DNA from: JAWOJF01 sp046481785 | GTDB lineage: Bacteria > Bacteroidota > Ignavibacteria > Ignavibacteriales > Ignavibacteriaceae | DNA length: 32,661 nucleotides | Reading direction: 5' to 3' | Assembly: GCA_046481785.1 (NCBI GenBank) | Contig: JAWOJF010000061.1 | Span: forward strand, 1 to 32,661 | In this document: piece by piece, positions 1 to 8,534 of the stretch | Numbering within the stretch: the first letter of the stretch is position 1 | Layout of the letters: each line of letters opens with the position of its first letter | Position numbers and translations under genes: made by a program | The notes under the pieces: model-generated | Told to the model about the DNA's origin: nothing | The model's input: the letters and a program-made list of their open reading frames with translations, nothing else | Databases searched by the model: none

Positions 1-1
1 T

Positions 2-79
2 GAGTATGAATATAAAAACCTGGATAAAGTCCCGGTTTATAAAGAAAACAAATTTATGCTGCTTGACAGCATAGAGTAA
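2..79 (+). CDS. 3' end of an unidentified protein (partial)
   Basis: An open frame enters from the left edge and ends at TAA (77-79), giving 25 residues ending in KFMLLDSIE. The codons read normally, but the piece is too short to assign to a family. The stop is followed within a few bases by the repeat block at 84-290, which probably marks the end of this transcription unit. This could also be a chance open frame running in from the edge; nothing here suggests a function. Confidence 0.45.
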   Translation, partial: EYEYKNLDKVPVYKENKFMLLDSIE

Positions 80-83
80 ATAA

Positions 84-290
84 AGCAGAGGTCAGAAAGC
101 AGAAGTCAGAAGTCAGAGATCAGAGGTCAGAAGACAATGACCGACCTCCGAGCTCTGACTTCTGAACTCCGAACTCTGACTTCTGAACTCCGACCTCTGA
201 CTTCTGAACTCCGACCTCTGACTTCTGAACTCCGACCTCTGACTTCTGATCTCCGACCTCTGACTTCTGATCTCCGACCTCTAATTTCCT
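84..290. repeat. 21-bp tandem repeat with an inverted left arm (large imperfect hairpin)
   Basis: Six contiguous copies of a 21-bp unit, built from the words TCTGACTTCTGA and CTCCGACC, run from 154 to 279, with a partial seventh copy after them and a decayed one before. The left arm (about 84-135) contains the reverse complement of the same words (GAGGTCAGAAG, AGAAGTCAGAAG), so the block can fold into a long imperfect hairpin. The copies are head to tail with no spacers, so it is not a CRISPR array. The apparent open frame through it is a by-product of the 21-bp (multiple of 3) period. It lies between a gene end and the lrp promoter region and could act as a terminator or as an insulating or mobile palindromic element. 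Confidence 0.85.
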
Positions 291-397
291 TCCGTGTTTC
301 TCCTCAAATCATTCATTTTCATCGAAGTTTCTATTGCGTAATTGTTGGAAATTTCATAAAATACCGAATAATATTCTAAATAACTTCTAAAAACAGA
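291..397 (+). promoter_or_regulatory. Leader of the lrp/tyrosine operon with a small palindrome
   Basis: These 107 bp are the only spacer between the tandem repeat and the Lrp-family gene, so the operon promoter should lie here. An 11-bp palindrome, GAATAATATTC (366-376), ends 21 bp before the ATG. Lrp/AsnC proteins bind AT-rich palindromes and usually regulate their own genes, so this is a candidate autoregulatory site; that is inference. No convincing Shine-Dalgarno precedes the ATG at 398. Confidence 0.3.
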
Positions 398-853
398 ATG
401 ATTAACGAAAAAGACGCAATAATTCTGAATATACTTCAGAAAAACTCACGTATATCAAATGCTGAAATTGCCCGGCAGATTGATATGGCTCCATCAGCAG
501 TGCTTGAAAGAATACGCCGGTTAGAGAAGAAAAAGGTTATAAAAAAATATACTATACATGTTAATCCCCGGGAAGTAGAAAAGGATTTACTTGCATTTGT
601 GCATGTAAGGGCTAATGGTCCTGTGGTTGATCAGAAAACCGCAAAGGATTTAGCTAAAGTGCCTGAAGTGCAGGAAGTACACATAGTAGCAGGGGAAGAT
701 TGTTTTCTTATAAAAGTACGAGTAAAAAATACAGAAGAGCTTTCCAAATTGCTGCGGACAAAAATTGCAGTTATTCCTTCAATCAGATCTACCAGTACCA
801 CTATTGTGCTGGAGACTGTTAAAGAAGACAATGACCTGGTGATTTCTGTCTGA
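398..853 (+). CDS. Lrp/AsnC-family transcriptional regulator
   Basis: 151 residues, the usual length for the family. The N-terminal winged helix-turn-helix spans about residues 4-55 (NAEIARQIDMAPSAVLERIRRLE is the HTH region), followed by the RAM/AsnC ligand-binding domain (about 65-145) with the VQEVHIVAGEDCFLIKV segment typical of Lrp. Such proteins form octamers that sense amino acids. The gene starts a + strand series of tyrosine catabolic genes 48 bp downstream, so it is probably the local regulator responding to tyrosine, phenylalanine or a related metabolite; that specificity is inferred from position only. Start chosen at ATG 398 because homologues begin just before the first helix (DAIILNILQKNSR). 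No clear ribosome binding site is present. Confidence 0.9.
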   Translation: MINEKDAIILNILQKNSRISNAEIARQIDMAPSAVLERIRRLEKKKVIKKYTIHVNPREVEKDLLAFVHVRANGPVVDQKTAKDLAKVPEVQEVHIVAGEDCFLIKVRVKNTEELSKLLRTKIAVIPSIRSTSTTIVLETVKEDNDLVISV

Positions 854-901
854 TATAAATAAACCCTTTAATATTAATTTTATAAAAAAGGAGATCAATA
901 A

Positions 902-2044
902 ATGGCAAACCAATTAGGTATTATCGGCTATGATTTTGTGGAGTTTTATGTCGGCTCGGCAAAAATGTGGGCATACTGGCATGCTAAAGCCATGGGGCTG
1001 GAAATTACCGGCTACAGCGGTCCGGAAACAGGTGTTAAAGACAGGGTATCATATTATCTTACCAGGAACAACATCAAGTTTGTTATAACCTCTGCAGCTA
1101 AGCCCACCAATTATGAAGTTTCTTCTTTTATACAAAAACATGGGGATGGCGTTAAGAGGTGGTCATTAAAAGTTAAAGATGTTAAAGCCGCTTATGATGC
1201 CGCATTAAAAAACGGGGCTGTTCCTGTTAAAACTCCAAAAAAGTATGCAGATGATAGTGGATATGTTGAGGAAGCAGCAATAAAATTATATGATGATGCA
1301 GAAATTGTTTTTATCAACAGGGATAACTACAAAGGGGTATTCAGGCCCGGGTTCGGACAGCCCATTCAAAAGATATGCATTAACACAGTGGAAACAGGTC
1401 TGCAGGATGTTGACCACATTGTAGGAAATGTACGTATTAATGAAATGAACCTGTGGGAGAATTATCTTAATAAAAGTTTGAACTTTGAAACATTTATTGA
1501 ATTCGGCGCAGGGGATATTTCAACACAATATTCTGCGCTGTTATCTAAAGTAGTAAGATCAAAAGATGGCGCACCTGTTAAAAATCCTATTAATGAACCT
1601 TTTGAGGGAATGAAAAAATCACAGATTGAAGAATATATTGATGAATACCAGGGATCAGGAATACAGCATATTGCAATTACCACAGATAATATAATTGAAA
1701 CCATCCGTGCATTGCGTGAAAACGGAATGGAATTTTTATCAGTACCGGGCACCTATTATGATATTCTTAAAGAAAAAAGTAATGCTAAAATAACAGGCTT
1801 TCCAAAGATTACTGAAAATATAGACGATTTAAAAAAATATGGAATTTTATGTGATACCGAGGGTAAAGGATACTTGCTCCAGCTTTTTACAAAACCTATT
1901 GGTGACAGGCCAACTTTTTTTTATGAAATAATTCAGCGCAGGGAGGGAGCCGAAGGTTTTGGTCAGGGTAATTTTCAATCACTGTTTGAATCAATTGAAA
2001 GAGATCAGCAGTTAAGAGGAAATTTTGATAAAGAAGAAAATTAA
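902..2044 (+). CDS. hppD: 4-hydroxyphenylpyruvate dioxygenase
   Basis: 380 residues, within the normal range. This non-haem Fe(II) enzyme (EC 1.13.11.27) converts 4-hydroxyphenylpyruvate and O2 to homogentisate and CO2 in the cytoplasm. Two vicinal-oxygen-chelate domains are visible (about 8-140 and 155-350). The iron ligands are H172 (DVDHIVGN), H256 (SGIQHIAITT) and E342 (FFYEIIQR). The C-terminal GFGQGNFQSLFESIERDQ segment is the family's gating helix signature. A strong Shine-Dalgarno (AAGGAG, 889-894) precedes ATG 902. The next gene, homogentisate dioxygenase, begins 15 bp after its stop, indicating one operon. Requirement for O2 implies at least microaerobic metabolism. Confidence 0.97.
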   Translation: MANQLGIIGYDFVEFYVGSAKMWAYWHAKAMGLEITGYSGPETGVKDRVSYYLTRNNIKFVITSAAKPTNYEVSSFIQKHGDGVKRWSLKVKDVKAAYDAALKNGAVPVKTPKKYADDSGYVEEAAIKLYDDAEIVFINRDNYKGVFRPGFGQPIQKICINTVETGLQDVDHIVGNVRINEMNLWENYLNKSLNFETFIEFGAGDISTQYSALLSKVVRSKDGAPVKNPINEPFEGMKKSQIEEYIDEYQGSGIQHIAITTDNIIETIRALRENGMEFLSVPGTYYDILKEKSNAKITGFPKITENIDDLKKYGILCDTEGKGYLLQLFTKPIGDRPTFFYEIIQRREGAEGFGQGNFQSLFESIERDQQLRGNFDKEEN

Positions 2045-2059
2045 GAAAGGAATTTTATC

Positions 2060-3226
2060 ATGCCGTTTTATGTAAAAGCAGGTCAGGTTCCTCCGAAGAG
2101 ACATACAACTTTTTATAAGAGTGATGGTAAATCCCTTTACCGCGAAGAGCTTTTTAGTACAAAAGGGTTCTCGGGTATTTATTCTAATAAATACCATTTA
2201 TATATGCCGCCGCAGGTTGACAGTATAAAAGAACATTCAGGGTTTGATGCAAAAGAATGGACGGAAGCGCCCCTTCAGTATTATCATTTTAAAACTGATA
2301 AAAAACAATCCGCAGGTAATTTCCTTACTTCAAGAAATGAATTTCTGAAAAATGAACATTGTGTTATTTCAACTGCTAATATTGCAGAAGATACAGATCT
2401 TTTTTTCCGCAACAGCTTTATGCATGAAATAATATTTGTTCATTACGGCAGCGGTGAGTTTCTTTCCGAATACGGCAGTCTGCCTTTTGAACAATGGGAT
2501 TATATAGTAGTACCAAAAGGAACTACGTACCAGGTTAAATTTAATTCCTATGAAAAAGCCAAATTATTTATTATTGAATCGGATACCCCCTTTGATATTC
2601 CTGCACATTACAGGAATGAATACGGACAATTAAAAGAAGATGCTCCTTATTATGAGAGGGATTTCAAAGTTCCCCGGTTTACAGAACCTGTTGATCAGAA
2701 GGGGAGTTTTACTTTAATACTTAAGGTACGCGGAAGATACTTTGAGTACGAACTTCCTCATCATCCTTTTGATGTGGCGGGATGGGACGGATACTTATAT
2801 CCATATACATTTAATATAAAAGAATATGCGCCCAAAGTAGGGAAGATACATCTGCCTCCGCCTGTTCATCTTGTATTTACAACACAGCATTTTGTTGTTT
2901 GCAATTTTGTCCCCCGCCTGTTTGATTTTCACCCTGATGCTATACCTGCACCATATTATCATTCCAACGTGGATAGTGATGAAGTGCTTTATTATGTGTA
3001 TGGCGATTTTATGTCCCGTTCAGGGGTGCAGGAAGGTTCAGTTACATTGCATCCAATGGGTATACCACATGGGCCTCAGCCGGGAAAAACAGAAGCTTCT
3101 ATCGGTAAAAAAGAAACAGATGAATATGCTATAATGGTAGATACCTTTAACCCGTTAAAATTAACAGAAAATGTTAAAGAGACCATGGTTGAAGATTACG
3201 AACATTCATGGCTTGAGAAATCTTAA
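2060..3226 (+). CDS. hmgA: Homogentisate 1,2-dioxygenase
   Basis: 388 residues, shorter than the roughly 440 of human HGD. It is an Fe(II) ring-cleavage dioxygenase (EC 1.13.11.5) producing 4-maleylacetoacetate. Two cupin halves are present. The signature region is at about 235-340: the DVAGWDGYLYPYTFNI motif, then candidate metal ligands H301 (APYYHSN), E308 (SDEVLYY) and H337 in GIPHGPQPG, with H331 just before. The H-to-E spacing is one residue longer than in the human enzyme, so E308 versus D307 should be settled by alignment. The Shine-Dalgarno-like AAAGGAA lies before ATG 2060. It lies between hppD and the aminotransferase in the same operon. Confidence 0.95.
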   Translation: MPFYVKAGQVPPKRHTTFYKSDGKSLYREELFSTKGFSGIYSNKYHLYMPPQVDSIKEHSGFDAKEWTEAPLQYYHFKTDKKQSAGNFLTSRNEFLKNEHCVISTANIAEDTDLFFRNSFMHEIIFVHYGSGEFLSEYGSLPFEQWDYIVVPKGTTYQVKFNSYEKAKLFIIESDTPFDIPAHYRNEYGQLKEDAPYYERDFKVPRFTEPVDQKGSFTLILKVRGRYFEYELPHHPFDVAGWDGYLYPYTFNIKEYAPKVGKIHLPPPVHLVFTTQHFVVCNFVPRLFDFHPDAIPAPYYHSNVDSDEVLYYVYGDFMSRSGVQEGSVTLHPMGIPHGPQPGKTEASIGKKETDEYAIMVDTFNPLKLTENVKETMVEDYEHSWLEKS

Positions 3227-3236
3227 TTAAAAATAT

Positions 3237-4477
3237 ATGAATAAGAACTCAATTAAGATTTTAAGTAAGAATTTCGATTATCAATTAGATAGTATCTCTT
3301 CTTTCCCAAAAGGAATGGAAGGGATTAAACAAAAACTTCAAAAAAGTGACTTATCATTAAAATACCGTATCATATCAGGAATTTAAAACCTTATAAAGCA
3401 GGTAAGCCTATTGATGAACTTGCCAGAGAAAAAGGTTTAACAAAAATTGTAAAGCTGGCTTCAAACGAAAATCCATTAGGACCCTCTCCCAAAGCTGTTG
3501 AGGCTATAAATAAACATATATTAAATCTGCACCGTTATACTAATCCATCGGCTTATGAGCTGGTAAATGCAATAGCAAAAAAGTATAATAAATCACCCGG
3601 ACAGATTGTTACGGGGAGCGGCTCGGACTCACTGCTGCAATATATTATAACTGCATTCAGTGATGCTGATGATGAAATATTAACTTCTGAGGGCACGTTT
3701 ATAGGCTGGTATGTTAATTCAGATAAGTATGGACGAAAGTCAACGCTGGTGCCCCTTAAACATTTTTGCTTTGATCTGGATGGTATTGCCGGGCATATTA
3801 GTTATAAAACTAAAATTATTTATCTTGCTAATCCAAATAATCCAACAGGTACAATGTTTACATCTGATGAATTTGAGAAATTCATGAAGATAGTTCCTAA
3901 AAATGTTCTTGTTGTACTTGATGAGGCATATACTGTTTATGCAAAAGAAAAGGATGACTATCCGGATGGCCTTAACTACGATATGGAAAACTTAATTGTA
4001 TTAAGAACGTTGTCAAAAGCCTATGGTCTTGCAGGATTAAGAATTGGTTTTGCAGTGGCTCAGCCATATCTTATAAGTGAATTATATAAAGTTAAACTCC
4101 CTTTTGAACCGAACCTTCTGGCACAGGAAGCCGCTATAGCTGCTTTTGATGATGATGAATTTATCAGGAAAACAGTTGACCTGAATAAGAAATCACTAAA
4201 GCGGATGAAAAACAAGTTTGATGAACTTGAAATTGATTATATTCCTACATCGTCAAACTTTTATCTTATGGTATTTCCGTCAGAAGAATTTGCGTCAGAT
4301 TTTAATGAAGAATGCCTGAACAGAGGATTGATCCTTAGGCATGTAAAATCTTTCGGTATTCCGAATGGAGTTAGGATAAATTCCGGTACTGATGAAGAAA
4401 CAGAATTTGCCTTGCGTGTAATTGAAGAAGTATATCCGGTTCTGGCAGAAAAATACAGGGTAAACGCAGAGTTATAG
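3237..4477 (+). CDS. HisC-type PLP aminotransferase with disrupted 5' reading frame (likely aromatic aminotransferase)
   Basis: Fold-type I aminotransferase related to histidinol-phosphate aminotransferase. Motifs in one frame include KLASNENPLGPSP (from about 3452), ANPNNPTGT, VLDEAYTVY and TLSKAYGLAGLRIGF, whose lysine (codon 4016-4018) is the expected PLP Schiff base. Beside hppD it probably makes 4-hydroxyphenylpyruvate from tyrosine; this substrate is inferred. The coding frame is open from 3350 (after TGA 3347-3349) and encodes a normal N-terminus (HIRNLKPYKAGKPIDELAR), but has no ATG, TTG or GTG before GTG 3746-3751 region, well inside the domain. Upstream, another frame opens at ATG 3237 (or ATG 3315) and stops at TAA 3384. 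The simplest reading is a one- or two-base indel between 3350 and 3386: a sequencing error or a genuine frameshift. A rare ATT start at 3356 is the alternative. The intact part alone from GTG 3749 would lack the N-terminal third. Confidence 0.8.
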
Positions 4478-4532
4478 TTAGAAACAGAAGGGATAACAGA
4501 TTCGAAACCCAACAAGAAGGAATTTTTAGATA

Positions 4533-5537
4533 ATGAAGTTAGTATCGTTTAGCAGAATTAATGAAAAACGCGGCGGAATATTTTATGACGGTAAAGTATA
4601 TGATATAAAAGAAAATGCTGCTATCATAAACGAAGATTGCCCTTCAACCATTGAAGTAATTTTATGGGGCGAAACCGAAACCATGAAGGGTGTTGGTAAG
4701 GTCTATGATTTGATTAAATCAGGGAAAGGAAACCCGGAACCTGAAATTAACCTTTTGGCACCTGTTCCACGGCCGACTTCCTGCAGGGATGGTTATGCAT
4801 TCAGGCAGCATGTAGCAACTGCAAGAAGAAACCGCGGTGCAGATATGATCGCTGAGTTTGACCAGTTCCCGGTATTTTATTTTACTAATCATAATGCCAT
4901 ATTCGGTCCCGGTGATGTTATTGTGGAAGATGATCATCTTCTTAAACTCGACTTTGAACTTGAAGCTGCCATTGTTATCGGAAAAAGAGGAAAGAATATT
5001 CCTGCTGAAAAGGCGGATAACTATATTGCCGGTTATACAGTTATGAATGACCTTTCCGCACGGCATTTACAGATGGAAGAAATGAAACTTAATCTTGGCC
5101 CGGCTAAAGGGAAAGATTTTGCTACTGTTATTGGCCCTTACCTGGTAACACCCGACGAACTGGATGAATATAAAATAAAAACCCCCTACGGTTTGAAATA
5201 TGATCTGAGAATGACAGCATACCATAATGGTAAATTAGTATCTGATGGCAATGTAAAGCAGATGGATTGGACCTTTGCTGAAATAATTGAACGTGCATCA
5301 TACGGAGTAGAACTATATCCCGGTGATGTTATTGGTTCAGGGACAGTCGGCACCGGCTGTTATCTTGAACTTAATGGTACACAGGCGCTTGAAGCAAAAG
5401 CAAAAGGTGAGCAGTTTACCCCTGTATGGTTAAAGGAAGGGGATACCATTGAACTGGAAATTACCGGGCTTGGCAGGTTGAGCAATAAAATTGTAAAAGC
5501 AGATAAATCTTATTCTATCTTATCTAAGAAAAAATAA
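4533..5537 (+). CDS. fahA: Fumarylacetoacetate hydrolase
   Basis: 334 residues. Hydrolyses the C-C bond of 4-fumarylacetoacetate to fumarate and acetoacetate (EC 3.7.1.2), the last step of homogentisate catabolism. The FAH C-terminal-type domain spans about 75-325. Family metal ligands can be matched to D86 (CRDGYAF), E142 and E144 (LDFELEAAIVIG) and D173 (MNDLSARHLQ). The catalytic-dyad histidine fits H93 (FRQHV), seven residues after D86 as in mouse FAH. The GAAGGAA Shine-Dalgarno lies about 13 bp before ATG 4533. Other FAA-hydrolase superfamily activities exist, but the operon with HPPD and HGD supports the true FAH assignment. Confidence 0.92.
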   Translation: MKLVSFSRINEKRGGIFYDGKVYDIKENAAIINEDCPSTIEVILWGETETMKGVGKVYDLIKSGKGNPEPEINLLAPVPRPTSCRDGYAFRQHVATARRNRGADMIAEFDQFPVFYFTNHNAIFGPGDVIVEDDHLLKLDFELEAAIVIGKRGKNIPAEKADNYIAGYTVMNDLSARHLQMEEMKLNLGPAKGKDFATVIGPYLVTPDELDEYKIKTPYGLKYDLRMTAYHNGKLVSDGNVKQMDWTFAEIIERASYGVELYPGDVIGSGTVGTGCYLELNGTQALEAKAKGEQFTPVWLKEGDTIELEITGLGRLSNKIVKADKSYSILSKKK

Positions 5538-5539
5538 TA

Positions 5540-6514
5540 ATGCTTCATTACGAACCTAAAGATCTTTCACTTCCCGAAGTGCATAAACTTGTTTTAGGCG
5601 GCATTGGCCCGCGTCCCATTGCATTAGTATCAACACTATCTGAAGATAATATTCCAAACTTATCACCGTTCTCTTTTTTTAATGTATTTGGATATAATCC
5701 ACCTGTAATAGCGTTCTCGCCTGCAAGGAAAGGGCGGGATAGTTCACTTAAAGACACTTACCACAATATAATTAAAACAAAAGAATGTGTAGTTCATGCT
5801 GTTACATACTCAATGGTTGAGCAGATTAGCCTTGCATCTACAGAGTATTCTTCTGATATAAATGAATTTGTAAAAAGCGGATTAACTCCCATCGATTCCG
5901 ACATAGTTAAACCAAAAAGAGTAAAAGAATCTCCGTTCCAGATGGAATGTAAGCTTCTTCAAATGTTAAGTTTTGGAGAAGGAGGGGGTTCCGCAAATAT
6001 GGCAATATGCGAAGTGGTTAAATTTCATGTGGCAGAAGATATTTTTAAGAATGGAATAATTCATCCGGATCTTATAGATCTGGTTTCACGTATGTCTGCT
6101 AATTTTTATTGCCGCGCAAGCGGCAGCGCTGTATTTGAAGTTGAAAAACCTGTATTAAAAAAAGGAATTGGTTTTGATAACCTTCCTCAGTTTATGAAAG
6201 AATCACATGTATACTCTGCAAATAATCTCGGTAAATTTGCAAACGTTGAGGTAATTCCTGCAGATAGTGAAGTTGAAGCCTTTATTAAAGAGTATAAAGA
6301 AAGTGTTATGCCGGGGTTTGAGGCATCAGAGGAAGCTTTTTACCGGTATCAAAGGAATGACAATTACAAATATATGTTAAAAGCCGCTCTTGGTTTATTG
6401 CATGAGGATCATCCAAAAAAGAAAATATTTTTAGAATTAAGTGCTAAGCTTGCATTAGAAAATAATGATTCTTTATTTGCCTGGAAAACAGCGTTATACT
6501 CAGGCATGATTTAG
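5540..6514 (+). CDS. Flavin-reductase-family (FMN-binding split barrel) protein with C-terminal extension
   Basis: 324 residues, starting 2 bp after the fahA stop, so tightly coupled to it. Residues 1-205 resemble the flavin reductase-like split beta-barrel: GGIGPRPIALVST near the start, NLSPFSFFNVFGYNPPVIAFSP as the flavin-contacting strand-loop, and later KECVVH and MECKLLQ. Typical members are about 170-210 residues. Here a further 115 or so, helix-rich and charged (FANVEVIPADSEVEAFIKEYKE to the end), form an extension I cannot assign. No two-component monooxygenase partner lies next to it. Position between FAH and acetoacetyl-CoA synthetase indicates a role in or beside tyrosine breakdown, such as redox recycling, or handling maleylacetoacetate for which no isomerase is seen; both are speculation. 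Confidence 0.8.
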   Translation: MLHYEPKDLSLPEVHKLVLGGIGPRPIALVSTLSEDNIPNLSPFSFFNVFGYNPPVIAFSPARKGRDSSLKDTYHNIIKTKECVVHAVTYSMVEQISLASTEYSSDINEFVKSGLTPIDSDIVKPKRVKESPFQMECKLLQMLSFGEGGGSANMAICEVVKFHVAEDIFKNGIIHPDLIDLVSRMSANFYCRASGSAVFEVEKPVLKKGIGFDNLPQFMKESHVYSANNLGKFANVEVIPADSEVEAFIKEYKESVMPGFEASEEAFYRYQRNDNYKYMLKAALGLLHEDHPKKKIFLELSAKLALENNDSLFAWKTALYSGMI

Positions 6515-6547
6515 TTTTTTCCGGTCACTATCCTTTAAATAATAATT

Positions 6548-8512
6548 ATGAAAAAACCACTTTGGGTGCCCTCTGCAGAGCGCGTCAGTGAATCAAATAT
6601 GACTTCATATATGCGTTATGTGGAAGGCCTGACAAATAAACGAATTGGAACATACAGCGAACTCTACGATTGGTCTGTAAACAACATAGAAGAGTTCTGG
6701 AAGTCGATCTGGGTAATGGCTGGAGTAATACACTCCCGGAACTATGATTCAGTTCTAAAAAACCTTGGAATGCCGGGAGCTGTTTGGTTTGAAGGTGCAG
6801 AATTAAATTTTGCTGAAAACCTGTTAAGATTCAGAGATGACAATATTGCAATCATCAGCAGAAGGGAAGGAGCACCGGCAGTAACTTTAACTTATAATCA
6901 ACTTTATAATATTACAGCAAGATGTGCAGCAGGGTTAAAGGACCTTGGAGTTAAAAAAGGGGACCGTGTTGCCGGGTTTGTTACTAATATTCCGGAGACT
7001 GTTATTTCTATGCTTGCAGCAGCAAGTTTGGGAGCAGTATGGTCATCGTGCTCCCCCGATTTTGGAATAAAAGGAGTTTTGGAGCGTTTTGGCCAGATTG
7101 AACCTAAAATATTATTTGCTGTTGAGGAGTATAAATATAATGGGAAAATATTTCACTCCGCAGATAAGATAAAAGAGATAACTTCTCAAATTCCATCATT
7201 AGAAAAGATCATAATAATTCCCGGATTTAATGATTTTAATACCCATGAAGTAAAAAAGACGGTTAGCGCACCCAACCAATTATATTTTAATGAGTTAATA
7301 AACAATACCTCGGATAAAATTGAGTTTAAACAACTACCATTTAATCATCCGGTTTATATAATGTATTCTTCCGGTACAACTGGTAAGCCAAAGTGTATTG
7401 TTCATGGAGCAGGCGGTACATTGCTGCAGCATTATAAGGAGCTATCACTTCATACTAACCTTACAAGAAATGATTCTATTACTTATTACACAACGTGCGG
7501 CTGGATGATGTGGAACTGGCTTATTAGTTCACTCCACTCGGGAGCACGGATATTGCTTTATGATGGATCTCCCGTTTATCCGGATACCGGGGCACTATGG
7601 AGAATGATTGATGAAGAAAAAATTACAATCTTCGGAACAAGTCCAAAGTTTATTTCCTTATGTGAAAAAGAAGGATTGCTACCCGGTGAAAAGTATAACT
7701 TAAAGTCTCTCAAAACAGTTCTCTCAACTGGTTCCCCATTATCAGAAGAAAATTTTGAATGGGTTTATAAAAATGTAAAAAGTGATTTACAGCTTTCATC
7801 TATTTCGGGCGGGACAGATATTATTTCATGTTTTATGCTTGGGAATCCCAATCAGCCGGTCTATGCAGGAGAGATCCAATCGCGGGGTTTGGGTATGAAG
7901 GTGGAAGCGTTTGATGAAACGGGTAAACCGGTAACCCGTAAAAAAGGTGAACTGGTCTGTACTGCGCCATTTCCATCAATGCCGGTTTATTTCTGGAATG
8001 ATGAAGATAATAGTAAATATAAAGCCGCATACTTCGAAAAGTATCCCGGCGCCTGGTGCCATGGTGATTATATTGAAATTACAGAACATGGCGGAATAAT
8101 AGTATATGGACGATCAGATGCCACATTAAATCCCGGTGGGGTGCGTATTGGCACTGCTGAAATATATAATATTGTTGAAGCAATGGATGAAGTTGTTGAC
8201 AGCCTTGTTATAGGGCAAAGATGGAATAATGATATCCGTATAATTCTTTTTGTTGTTTTGAAGGATGGAGTTTTTTTAACTGGCTCCCTAACTGATAAGA
8301 TACGATCCGAAATAAAAAGCTCAGCTACACCCAGACATTTGCCTGCAAAAGTATTTCAGGTAAATGATATTCCGCGAACCATAAGCGGGAAAAAGGTTGA
8401 ACTTGCGGTTACCAGGTTAATTCATGGTGAAAGTATAGATAATAAAGATGCATTGGCTAATCCTGAGTCCCTGAACGAGTTTAGAAAAATTATTCCTATT
8501 TTATCAAGTTAA
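6548..8512 (+). CDS. aacS: Acetoacetyl-CoA synthetase (acetoacetate-CoA ligase)
   Basis: 654 residues, the family's usual length. ANL-superfamily AMP-forming enzyme (EC 6.2.1.16) that activates acetoacetate with ATP and CoA. Visible: the ACS N-terminal cap (about 35-95), AMP-binding P-loop YSSGTTGKPK (273-282), TTCGWMMWNW (family-specific, about 314-323), SGGTD (adenine-binding), GDYIEITEHGGIIVYGRSD hinge, and C-terminal ISGKKVE with catalytic K615. The motif WFEGAELNFAENLL is characteristic of acetoacetate rather than acetate ligases. The gene begins 33 bp after the flavoprotein gene and completes the operon: acetoacetate released by FAH would be converted to acetoacetyl-CoA. Confidence 0.95.
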   Translation: MKKPLWVPSAERVSESNMTSYMRYVEGLTNKRIGTYSELYDWSVNNIEEFWKSIWVMAGVIHSRNYDSVLKNLGMPGAVWFEGAELNFAENLLRFRDDNIAIISRREGAPAVTLTYNQLYNITARCAAGLKDLGVKKGDRVAGFVTNIPETVISMLAAASLGAVWSSCSPDFGIKGVLERFGQIEPKILFAVEEYKYNGKIFHSADKIKEITSQIPSLEKIIIIPGFNDFNTHEVKKTVSAPNQLYFNELINNTSDKIEFKQLPFNHPVYIMYSSGTTGKPKCIVHGAGGTLLQHYKELSLHTNLTRNDSITYYTTCGWMMWNWLISSLHSGARILLYDGSPVYPDTGALWRMIDEEKITIFGTSPKFISLCEKEGLLPGEKYNLKSLKTVLSTGSPLSEENFEWVYKNVKSDLQLSSISGGTDIISCFMLGNPNQPVYAGEIQSRGLGMKVEAFDETGKPVTRKKGELVCTAPFPSMPVYFWNDEDNSKYKAAYFEKYPGAWCHGDYIEITEHGGIIVYGRSDATLNPGGVRIGTAEIYNIVEAMDEVVDSLVIGQRWNNDIRIILFVVLKDGVFLTGSLTDKIRSEIKSSATPRHLPAKVFQVNDIPRTISGKKVELAVTRLIHGESIDNKDALANPESLNEFRKIIPILSS

Positions 8513-8534
8513 TATTATATTTGGAGATAAAGCA

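Noticed and set aside
154..279. CRISPR-like array
   Set aside because: Units are contiguous, have no spacers, and there are no cas genes nearby.
137..379. 80-codon open frame through the tandem repeat
   Set aside because: The frame is kept open only because the repeat unit is 21 bp (a multiple of 3); the product is a repetitive TSELRPL chain with no independent coding sign.
3340..3346. A AAA AAG slippery heptamer as a programmed -1 frameshift in the aminotransferase gene
   Set aside because: The heptamer is out of phase with the upstream frame, and a -1 shift there runs straight into TGA at 3347-3349, so it cannot produce the enzyme.
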